Assembly (NCBI GenBank): GCA_029593915.1
Contig: CP046147.1
Coordinates: 496,001-560,000 of the forward strand
Source of the DNA: Candidatus Lucifugimonas marina
GTDB taxonomy: Bacteria > Chloroflexota > Dehalococcoidia > Lucifugimonadales > Lucifugimonadaceae
Length of the DNA: 64,000 nucleotides
Direction: 5' to 3'
Shown in pieces: positions 57,659 to 64,000 of this stretch. The position numbers and the translations under genes were made by a program. Position 1 is the stretch's first letter, and each line of letters starts with the position of its first letter. Below the pieces are notes generated by a model, which was given only the letters and a program-made list of their open reading frames with translations, was not told the origin of the DNA and did no database searches.

Positions 57659-59077
57659 TTGAAATTTACTCGTGACGAGGGCGAAGATCGTCAGGCAATT
57701 CTTCACATCGAAGTTGAAGAAGATCGTGTGGAGAAGCATCTCCAGCGAGCGCACCAGAAGGTTGCTGCGCGAATAAACATTCCGGGATTCCGCAAGGGTA
57801 AAGCCCCTCGGAATATCGTCGAGCAGTTTGTCGGTCGCGACTACTTGCTTGAAGAGGCCATGGAAACACTGGTTCCTGAGGCAGTTGGTGTTGCAGTTGA
57901 AGAATCGGATATTCCTTCGACTCACACTCCACCTCGTGTGGAAGTTACCGAACGTGACCCGATCGTGAAGATCGACGCCACGGTAGCACTTCCACCCGTA
58001 GCCACACTTGGCGACTACAAGAAGCTTAAGTTCGACGACGAACTTGAAGTGGTGACAGACGAACAGATCGAAGAGCAGATAGCGCAGATTCAGGAATCTC
58101 AGGCAACCTGGGATCCTGTGAAGCGGGCAGCGAAACTCGGCGATTTGTTGGTTATTACGTCTAAGGGTCTGGTCGAAGGTAAAGAGTTCGCAAATGTTGA
58201 AGGCGGCGAGTTCCTCGCTGAAGCCGGCAGCATGAACCCTGTTCCGGGCTTTGCTGAGCAGCTGAAGGGAATGAAAGAGGGCGGTTCGAAGGAATTCGAT
58301 ATCGAGATCCCTGCTGATTACCCGAACGAAGAATTCGCAGGCAAAACAGCGAATTTCAACGTAGAAGTTGCGGAAGTGAAGAAGAAGGAACTGCCAAAAC
58401 TGACAGACGCATTGGCAGCTTCACTAGGAGAAGATTTCAAGACTGTCGCGGAATTACGGACTCGAATTAGCGATAATCTCGAAGCGCAGGCAAAAGACGG
58501 TTTGCGAAGATCGTTGGAAGAGAAGATTGTTGATGCGTTGGTTGAAGGGGCTGAATTTGAAGTCTCACCAATGATGATCGAGCACGAGGCAGAACACGTA
58601 CTTGAAGATCAGCAGCGACAGCTGGCTCAGTACAACATCGATTTCCAGCAGTACATGCAGGGAATCGGCAAGACAACTGAAGACATTGTTGCTGAGGCTA
58701 AGGACTCAGCCGAGCTTCGACTCAAGCGCATGCTTGTGATCGACACTCTGGCTGAAGATACTGGTGCTTCAGTAAGTGACGAGGAAGTTGCTGCAGAGAT
58801 TGCTCTGATGCAAGAGACTCCGCAGTACGCAAATGAAAATCTAGACACTGACGAAGCACGTGATGCGGTTCAGAGAATTCTGCGCCGACGCACCGCTATC
58901 GATTCGGTTATTGATGTAACTCACAAGCCAAAGGCTGCTAAGGCCAAGGCTAAGAAATCTACAACAGCTAAGAAAAAACCTGCTGCCAAGGCGAAAGCCA
59001 AGCCAGCTGCTAAGAAAAAACCGGCCAGCTCTGCGAAAGCTAAAAGCTCGAGCAAAGACGCCAAGAGCAAAAAGTAA
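57659..59077 (+). CDS. tig: Trigger factor with histone-like C-terminal tail
   Basis: Ribosome-bound chaperone and peptidyl-prolyl isomerase. TTG start; 472 residues. The ribosome-docking motif GFRKGKAPRNI lies near residue 42, the FKBP-like domain about 150-235 and the helical C-domain after that. The last ~48 residues are Lys/Ala/Pro-rich (AKAKKSTTAKKKPAAKAKAK), like histone H1-type tails, and are not part of the usual fold. Followed by clpP and clpX, the common tig-clpP-clpX set. Confidence 0.94.
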   Translation: MKFTRDEGEDRQAILHIEVEEDRVEKHLQRAHQKVAARINIPGFRKGKAPRNIVEQFVGRDYLLEEAMETLVPEAVGVAVEESDIPSTHTPPRVEVTERDPIVKIDATVALPPVATLGDYKKLKFDDELEVVTDEQIEEQIAQIQESQATWDPVKRAAKLGDLLVITSKGLVEGKEFANVEGGEFLAEAGSMNPVPGFAEQLKGMKEGGSKEFDIEIPADYPNEEFAGKTANFNVEVAEVKKKELPKLTDALAASLGEDFKTVAELRTRISDNLEAQAKDGLRRSLEEKIVDALVEGAEFEVSPMMIEHEAEHVLEDQQRQLAQYNIDFQQYMQGIGKTTEDIVAEAKDSAELRLKRMLVIDTLAEDTGASVSDEEVAAEIALMQETPQYANENLDTDEARDAVQRILRRRTAIDSVIDVTHKPKAAKAKAKKSTTAKKKPAAKAKAKPAAKKKPASSAKAKSSSKDAKSKK

Positions 59078-59104
59078 CCTCTTACGCCTTTGGGGGCAAT
59101 GAAT

Positions 59105-59785
59105 ATGACATCAGGACTTATCACACCAAACGACTTCGGATCAGGCAATTCTCCTCAAGGTAAGGACAGCCCATTGCTGAACTTGCCTGAGAGCATCGTG
59201 CCAATGGTTATCGAGACGGGTGCTCGTGGCGAACGTGCGTACGACATCTACTCTTTGCTCTTGAAAGAGCGAATCGTGTTTCTTGGAACGCCTATCAATG
59301 CGCAGGTGGCAAACCTGATCGTTGCACAGCTGTTGTTCCTGGCTCGAGAAGATCCTGAAAAGGACATCAACCTGTACATCAACTCACCTGGTGGTGAGGT
59401 GTACTCGGGTATGGCAATCTACGACACGATGCAGTTCGTGCCGTGTGATGTTGCTACTTTCTCGGTTGGTCTTTGCGCCAGCATGGGAACTGTTCTGCTG
59501 ACTGCAGGTGCTGCAGGCAAGCGTTACTCAATGCCGAACTCGACAATTCACATGCACCAGCCTTTGAGTGGTACTCAGGGTCAGGCATCGGATATTGAAA
59601 TTCACGCTCGAGAGACTTTGCGTATTCAGGACCGACTGCGTCAGATCATCGCTGACCATACGGGTCAGTCATATGAGCGCATTGCGCGAGACTCTGACCG
59701 AGATTTCTGGTTGAATGCAGAGCAGGCGGCTGAGTACGGGCTCATCGACGAAGTGCTCAAGCCTGAGTCTCTGTCGGCTGAATAG
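59105..59785 (+). CDS. clpP: ATP-dependent Clp protease proteolytic subunit ClpP
   Basis: Serine protease barrel that degrades proteins fed in by ClpX. Start taken at ATG 59105 with GGGGG upstream. About 226 residues. Catalytic triad: S126 (GLCASMGT), H151 (IHMHQP) and Asp in SDRDFWL near residue 200. The N-terminus carries about 25 extra residues ([17 protein letters not shown]) which may be a propeptide. It lies 27 bases after tig. Confidence 0.95.
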   Translation: MTSGLITPNDFGSGNSPQGKDSPLLNLPESIVPMVIETGARGERAYDIYSLLLKERIVFLGTPINAQVANLIVAQLLFLAREDPEKDINLYINSPGGEVYSGMAIYDTMQFVPCDVATFSVGLCASMGTVLLTAGAAGKRYSMPNSTIHMHQPLSGTQGQASDIEIHARETLRIQDRLRQIIADHTGQSYERIARDSDRDFWLNAEQAAEYGLIDEVLKPESLSAE

Positions 59786-59842
59786 AGCCTTTTAGGTCAT
59801 TCAGATAAACGGTAATTTCGTAGTAAGTTAGGCATTCAACAC

Positions 59843-61150
59843 ATGACGACTGATCAGACAAACGGCGGTGGCGGCGACGGTACAACAACCGGAGAAGCCT
59901 ATTCGTGTTCGTTCTGCGGAAAGCCTCAGGAGAGCGTTCGACGCTTGATTGCGGGGCCTTCTAAGATTTTCATCTGCAACGAATGCGTTGGCAGGTGTCA
60001 GCAGATCATTGCCGATGATCAGCCTATTGTGAAGCCTCACCAGAAGCCGACTACACCTCGCGACATGTTCGAAATGCTCAATGAGTACGTCATTGGGCAG
60101 GAGCGTGCGAAGCGGGTGATCTCGGTCGGTGTGTACAACCACTACAAGCGCATTTGGTTCGGTACTGAAAATCCTGATGTGGAGCTTCAGAAGACCAACG
60201 TGATGCTGGTTGGCCCTACCGGTTGTGGTAAGACTCACCTGGCTCAGACGCTTGCTCGAATTCTGGATGTTCCGTTCGCTATCACCGATGCTACTTCGCT
60301 CACTGAAGCTGGTTACGTTGGTGAAGACGTTGAGAACATTTTGCTGCGCCTGATTCAGGATGCAGAGTTCGATATCGCTCGAGCTGAGCAGGGCATTATC
60401 TACATCGACGAAATCGACAAGATCGCTCGAAAGTCGGCTAACCCATCGATCACTCGTGACGTTTCGGGTGAGGGTGTGCAGCAGGCTTTGCTTAAGATTC
60501 TTGAAGGTGCAGTAGTAAACGTTCCACCGCAGGGCGGACGAAAGCACCCGCACCAGGAATTCCTTCAGATCGACACGTCGAACATCATGTTTATTCTCGG
60601 TGGAGCGTTTGATGGTCTCGGTGAGATCATTCAGGGTCGACAGACCAAAGACGCAACATCGATTGGTTTCAACTCAGTTGGCAAGCCTCGTGAAGAGGAA
60701 TTGGCCGACTTCACAGCAGTTGAGCCTGGCGACTTGCTCCACTTTGGATTCATCCCAGAATTCATTGGTCGAGTACCGCTAGTGGTCGGTCTTTCTGATC
60801 TTGATCACGACGAGCTGATTCAGGTTCTTACTGAGCCGAAGAATGCTTTGGTTCGACAGTACGAAGCGCTGTTCAAGATGGACGGTGTTGAGCTTGAGTT
60901 CGAAAAGGCTGCTCTTGATGCGACTGCCAAGCTCTCTCGTGAGCGTAGGGCCGGCGCACGTGGCCTGCGTTCAATCGTTGAAGAGTTGCTTGTTGATGTG
61001 ATGTACGAGCTGCCTTCGATGGAGGGCGTTACGAAGTGCGTCATCAGCGAAGCGACTGTTACTGACAATGCTTGGCCTCAGCTGTACAGCGAGGATGGCA
61101 AACGCATGGACGGCGATTTGCCAGAGACTAAGCACAAAGTTGCTGCTTAG
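59843..61150 (+). CDS. clpX: ATP-dependent Clp protease ATPase subunit ClpX
   Basis: Unfoldase that feeds substrates into ClpP. 435 residues. N-terminal zinc finger of four cysteines (SCSFCGK ... [10 protein letters not shown]), Walker [12 protein letters not shown] near residue 120, Walker [12 protein letters not shown] near 185, the IGF loop region (ClpP contact) after 270 and a sensor 2 ARGLRS near 375. Standard tig-clpP-clpX order. Confidence 0.96.
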   Translation: MTTDQTNGGGGDGTTTGEAYSCSFCGKPQESVRRLIAGPSKIFICNECVGRCQQIIADDQPIVKPHQKPTTPRDMFEMLNEYVIGQERAKRVISVGVYNHYKRIWFGTENPDVELQKTNVMLVGPTGCGKTHLAQTLARILDVPFAITDATSLTEAGYVGEDVENILLRLIQDAEFDIARAEQGIIYIDEIDKIARKSANPSITRDVSGEGVQQALLKILEGAVVNVPPQGGRKHPHQEFLQIDTSNIMFILGGAFDGLGEIIQGRQTKDATSIGFNSVGKPREEELADFTAVEPGDLLHFGFIPEFIGRVPLVVGLSDLDHDELIQVLTEPKNALVRQYEALFKMDGVELEFEKAALDATAKLSRERRAGARGLRSIVEELLVDVMYELPSMEGVTKCVISEATVTDNAWPQLYSEDGKRMDGDLPETKHKVAA

Positions 61151-61181
61151 GTAGTTCGTTACCGAACAAATAGTGAATTAG

Positions 61182-61213
61182 AAAAGCCCTCGGCGTTGCG
61201 CCGAGGGCTTTTT
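61182..61213 (+). terminator. Terminator after clpX
   Basis: CCCTCGGC (61187-61194) pairs with GCCGAGGG (61200-61207), extended by AAAAG/CTTTT, loop of 5, then T's. Its stem matches the terminator at 9761 almost base for base. Confidence 0.92.
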
Positions 61214-61376
61214 GTTTTTCTTGAGTTTGAGGTTATGTGCTGGGTCATCGCATTGCAAAGAACTCAGGGTGATCGCAAAGTCCATTGATTTCTGAGTATT
61301 GCTGGCTCTGAGACCTGAGATGGGCATGCAGTATGATGATCCTCAGTGCATCAAAATTCAGATTTGGGGTGTTGGT

Positions 61377-61586
61377 ATGCCTGATCTTCCTTCCCACCAC
61401 ATTCGACAACCTACGGTGCGGCCCACGGACCACACGAAGGGGCCGCCGATTCAGCCGCCACCTATGGCGCCAGAACTTCACGAAGAAAGCAAGCTAGGTC
61501 GGCGAATTGTTTACGCTGTGCTTATTTTGCTTCTAGCCGGCATGATCTACTCGCTAGTCGCTTCGGGCATGTTTTCAGCCGAGTGA
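61377..61586 (+). CDS. Small membrane protein, one segment (69 residues)
   Basis: Start taken at MPDLPSHHIRQPTVRP; the upstream reading to 61299 would start close to the clpX terminator region without a ribosome site. A Pro-rich polar region (GPPIQPPPMAPELHEESK) leads to one membrane segment (about 47-67, VYAVLILLLAGMIYSLVASG) and a short end. It is probably paired with the next small membrane protein, 10 bases downstream. No family recognised. Confidence 0.55.
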   Translation: MPDLPSHHIRQPTVRPTDHTKGPPIQPPPMAPELHEESKLGRRIVYAVLILLLAGMIYSLVASGMFSAE

Positions 61587-61596
61587 GGAATCGTAG

Positions 61597-61878
61597 ATGA
61601 CATTTGGTGGAGGGGGTGAGCAACCTACTCACATTCCTGATCGACAGCATTCAGAACCGCCGATTCGTGGCCCTGAAGATCCTCATAGCGATGGTCGGAT
61701 GCTGATGGAAGTACTGGTCAAGTGGGGTGCGATTGCTTTGGTCGCATTTTTCTTGCTGATGGCTTTCGCGATGATTCTCAACTGTGAAACAGATCCGTCC
61801 CAGCGAGACCAACGGGCGACTGCAGAGGCTGCCGCAACGACTCGAGAAGCCGTGAAACAGCGCGTAAATCCGAATTAG
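61597..61878 (+). CDS. Small membrane protein, one segment (93 residues)
   Basis: Gly/Pro/His-rich start (FGGGGEQPTHIPDRQHSEPP), one membrane segment (about 41-61, WGAIALVAFFLLMAFAMIL) ending in a Cys, then a charged Ala/Arg-rich tail (RATAEAAATTREAVKQR). Same layout as the upstream small protein, so the two may be partners. No family recognised. Confidence 0.55.
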   Translation: MTFGGGGEQPTHIPDRQHSEPPIRGPEDPHSDGRMLMEVLVKWGAIALVAFFLLMAFAMILNCETDPSQRDQRATAEAAATTREAVKQRVNPN

Positions 61879-61910
61879 CTAGCGCATATGAACTATTGCA
61901 AACGCTGTTC

Positions 61911-62726
61911 TTACAAGTTTGCGACTACTGCTTCGACCTCGGGGGTGAGATCGATGATTTCGCCTGATCCGGCGGGGTCGATCCGACCTTGAGCTACTGC
62001 TTTGAGGGTTTCGATCAAGAGTGGACGTTCGCGAAGGACTCCAGCTTCTCGAATCGCTTTGAATAGAGGCAGGGCTTCGCCGGGATTTTCTTTCAGGGCG
62101 ACCAAATCGGCATGGGAGACTTCGTCCCACAGTGGGGTGAATGCTCCGCCTTTAACTCCGAACGTAGTCGTTGAAAGCACTGGACCTTCGTCGACCTCTT
62201 CGGTTGAGACATGGATCATGGCGCCGGTTTCATCAAGATCATATGTGATGACGTCCCAGACGGCCTGTTGCCACATGCCGATTGTTCCGCCTGGGAGTGC
62301 CGGGTGAAGATTTAGCGTGAGGTACTCAGAGCAGAGCAGTGGGGCGATTAGCATGTATCCCGCGTGAACAGCGATATCTGCGCTGTGTGGGCGAAGCAGC
62401 TCGATTGCTGCCTGATCAAATGCTTCTCTTAGCTCTGCCCAAGGTTTATTGTCGTGTGAACGTCGGAAATCTCTTGATGAGAGGGTTACGAGCGGGATTC
62501 CACGTGATTCAACTAATTCAAGGAATCGGTCGGTGCGTTTTGTTTGGCCTTTGACTCGATTTACGAATACGAATGCTAGTTCGGCGGGAAGATCGCCTGA
62601 ATCGATCGCTTTGAGTGCTGATTCCAGTAGCCCGTATGAGCCTTCGCCTCGACCGGTTGAAAACCAGCCGATCTTTAGTGGCTTCGAGTTGCCTGATTGC
62701 GCGTTCGAATTATCGGGCGAGGTCAC
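61911..62726 (-). CDS. Formyltransferase family protein, PurN-like
   Basis: 271 residues with the formyltransferase fold. PurN-like landmarks: a start with KIGWFSTGRGEGSYGLLESA, FVNRVKGQTKRTDRFLELVE (usually NR.DA.GL), and catalytic LNLHPALPGG with a following DEGPVL (Asp). The His/Asn/Asp set seems present. GAR transformylases are about 190-210 residues, so this is longer at the N-terminus and middle, and the phosphate-binding SGxGSN loop is altered (STGRGEGS). It could act on another substrate. It is 3 bases upstream... beside xseB on the same strand. Confidence 0.72.
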   Translation of the reverse strand: MTSPDNSNAQSGNSKPLKIGWFSTGRGEGSYGLLESALKAIDSGDLPAELAFVFVNRVKGQTKRTDRFLELVESRGIPLVTLSSRDFRRSHDNKPWAELREAFDQAAIELLRPHSADIAVHAGYMLIAPLLCSEYLTLNLHPALPGGTIGMWQQAVWDVITYDLDETGAMIHVSTEEVDEGPVLSTTTFGVKGGAFTPLWDEVSHADLVALKENPGEALPLFKAIREAGVLRERPLLIETLKAVAQGRIDPAGSGEIIDLTPEVEAVVANL

Positions 62727-62729
62727 AGG

Positions 62730-63008
62730 TTAGGCATCCTCGTCGTCGAACTCGTCTTCAGCGACGTTGTCGGAATCGGGTACGAGGTTCATCTGCTCAG
62801 CGAAGTTGGCCTGAAGCCGTGTGATCTTCAATTCTGACGACGAGAGAATTTCGTTGCACTTAGTTGCCAGCTTCATACCGTTCTCGAAAAGCTTGGTTGC
62901 CTCATCGAGGGATAGTCCACCGGTTTCGAGTTTTCGCACAACTTCTTCGAGTTCTGAAAACGAACTTTCGAAGGATTTTGCTGCTGGCTTTTTAGTCGAT
63001 TCTGTCAT
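62730..63008 (-). CDS. xseB: Exodeoxyribonuclease VII small subunit XseB
   Basis: 92 residues. The family core SFSELEEVVRKLETGGLSLD, EATKLFENGMKLATKCNEIL is clear, followed by an acidic tail (NVAEDEFDDEDA). It binds the C-terminal region of XseA to form the single-strand-specific exonuclease. It lies downstream of xseA with 62 bases between, and its stop is 3 bases before the formyltransferase start. Confidence 0.93.
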   Translation of the reverse strand: MTESTKKPAAKSFESSFSELEEVVRKLETGGLSLDEATKLFENGMKLATKCNEILSSSELKITRLQANFAEQMNLVPDSDNVAEDEFDDEDA

Positions 63009-63070
63009 GCTGATTCCGTTGTGGATGTGTTGATATTGATTGTATCGGTTGGGTGGTGCGACGTGATCGA

Positions 63071-64000
63071 TTATGGATCAGAAGCTTCGGCTGTTGCATC
63101 GACTTCATCGACGGTTGTTTCGACAGATCCGTCGGCGAATGTCACACCGAGTTTGTCGCCGCTGGAGAACTGTGATGCGCTGGTTGCGGCGCTTCCGTCG
63201 GCCAGTCTTGTGATCGTGTACCCACGGCCAAGAATTTTCTCTGGACCGAGTGCGTTGAGAGAAGCTTCCACTGTTTGTAGCCGAAGCTTCGATGATTCGA
63301 CCATTCGTTGGCCGGCGAGTCGGGCGCGGGTGAGAAGATCGTCGATTCGTTGTCGTGGCTGGGTTGTGTCAGGCACCCGAAGATTCATTCGGTCGACCGC
63401 CATTTCGAATTGCGAACGAGAGTCTCGAACCGTTCGGCTGATTAGGTCGTCGATTCGAGCTACGTATCCTGTTACGTAACCGCCCAAATCACGGACGTCG
63501 GGAGCGACGATTTCTGCGGCTGCTGATGGGGTTGGGGCACGTCGGTCGGCTACGTAATCGGCGATGGTTGTGTCGGTTTCATGTCCGACTGCGCTGATGA
63601 CGGGAACGTTGCTGGCAAATATTGCTCTGGCGACGATTTCTTCGTTGAAGGACCAGAGGTCTTCCAGCGACCCACCACCTCGGGCAACGATGGCGACGTC
63701 GATATCGTCGAGTGCATTGAGTGCTTGGAATGCCTGAACTATTTCCGGAGCGGCCTTTTCACCTTGAACTGATGTTGGAATCAGAATGATCTCAGCGAGT
63801 GGGTAACGTCGGGTTAGGACGTTCAGGATGTCCTGGATCACCGCACCGGTAGGCGACGTGATGACCGCAATTTTAGCGGGAAGTTCAGGTAACGGTCGCT
63901 TACGGTCGAGCTCGAACAGGCCTTCCGCTTCGAGGCGTTTACGCATCTCTTCGTAGGCTTGCTGGAGAGCTCCGACACCGTCGGGTTCGACTTGGTCGAC
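63071..64000 (-). CDS. xseA: Exodeoxyribonuclease VII large subunit XseA (partial, N-terminus outside the window)
   Basis: The frame is open to the window edge, giving the last 309 residues. Visible: [19 protein letters not shown] (typical for the start of the catalytic part), [79 protein letters not shown] and a C-terminal helical region. It cuts single-stranded DNA from both ends with XseB. The missing N-terminal part should carry the OB-fold. Confidence 0.95.
   Translation of the reverse strand, partial: VDQVEPDGVGALQQAYEEMRKRLEAEGLFELDRKRPLPELPAKIAVITSPTGAVIQDILNVLTRRYPLAEIILIPTSVQGEKAAPEIVQAFQALNALDDIDVAIVARGGGSLEDLWSFNEEIVARAIFASNVPVISAVGHETDTTIADYVADRRAPTPSAAAEIVAPDVRDLGGYVTGYVARIDDLISRTVRDSRSQFEMAVDRMNLRVPDTTQPRQRIDDLLTRARLAGQRMVESSKLRLQTVEASLNALGPEKILGRGYTITRLADGSAATSASQFSSGDKLGVTFADGSVETTVDEVDATAEASDP

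Noticed and set aside
59828-60553. Open frame of 241 codons antisense to clpX
   Set aside because: The plus strand encodes a complete ClpX with all motifs; the antisense product has no recognisable fold.
1-64000. tRNA, rRNA, CRISPR array, prophage or insertion sequence
   Set aside because: No cloverleaf with a TTCGA arm, no regularly spaced short repeats, and no transposase or phage structural gene was found on reading both strands.

Overview
The window reads as a chromosome segment of a free-living bacterium, most likely a marine Chloroflexota of the SAR202 / Dehalococcoidia type. This is inferred, not proven. The support is an enolase-superfamily sugar-acid enzyme beside a peptide-type ABC uptake system and several MFS carriers, a fused AccD-AccA carboxyltransferase, many lipoproteins with an ACGG lipobox, frequent TTG/GTG starts and a near-balanced base composition. 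I found no rRNA, tRNA, CRISPR array, prophage or transposase.

Layout. 1-5 kb (minus strand): mandelate-racemase-like enzyme, two MFS carriers, a HAD phosphatase and the start of another gene. 5.1-9.8 kb (plus): oligopeptide-type solute-binding lipoprotein with its own promoter, long leader and terminator, then two permeases behind a second consensus promoter; no ATPase genes follow. 9.8-16.2 kb: HAD phosphatases, a cupredoxin-like lipoprotein that appears to lack copper ligands, a DHA2-type MFS carrier, an NHL-repeat lipoprotein and a D-2-hydroxyacid dehydrogenase. 16.2-23.2 kb (minus): accDA fusion, ftsK, RNase J, family 4 uracil-DNA glycosylase. 23.2-27.3 kb: a hairpin-rich stretch, a lipoprotein gene cut by an in-frame TAA, and a large LuxR-type ATPase regulator. 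27.5-30.2 kb (minus): DUF177-rpmF-fabD-nusB-acpP.

30.4-38.8 kb is the accessory zone: a DUF3644/HEPN-like gene cut by an in-frame TAA behind a 64-residue gene, a frameshifted acetyltransferase, an HNH-like protein, three tandem 200-bp repeats with inverted ends, a VOC protein, a HIT protein and an orphan DNA methyltransferase. 38.8-49.4 kb: acyl-CoA dehydrogenase, divergent ruvCAB, a solitary copy of the repeat ends, a heterodimeric ABC exporter, a RimI-like acetyltransferase, a zinc-ribbon membrane protein and a DapA-family aldolase. 49.4-55.6 kb: sulfite/nitrite reductase behind a structured leader with an intrinsic terminator, a coproheme-decarboxylase-like protein, a ferredoxin, an A-type Fe-S protein with a Gly/Cys tail, an Lrp regulator and bioY. 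55.6-64 kb: aspS, tig-clpP-clpX, two small membrane proteins, a formyltransferase-like protein, xseB and the C-terminal part of xseA, which runs off the window.

Functionally this is core housekeeping (fatty-acid initiation, recombination, proteostasis, RNA decay) interleaved with uptake and oxidation of organic acids and with sulfur, iron and heme metabolism. The best leads are the broken HEPN-like module, the sulfite reductase leader RNA, the inverted-end tandem repeats and the hairpin cluster near 23.4 kb.
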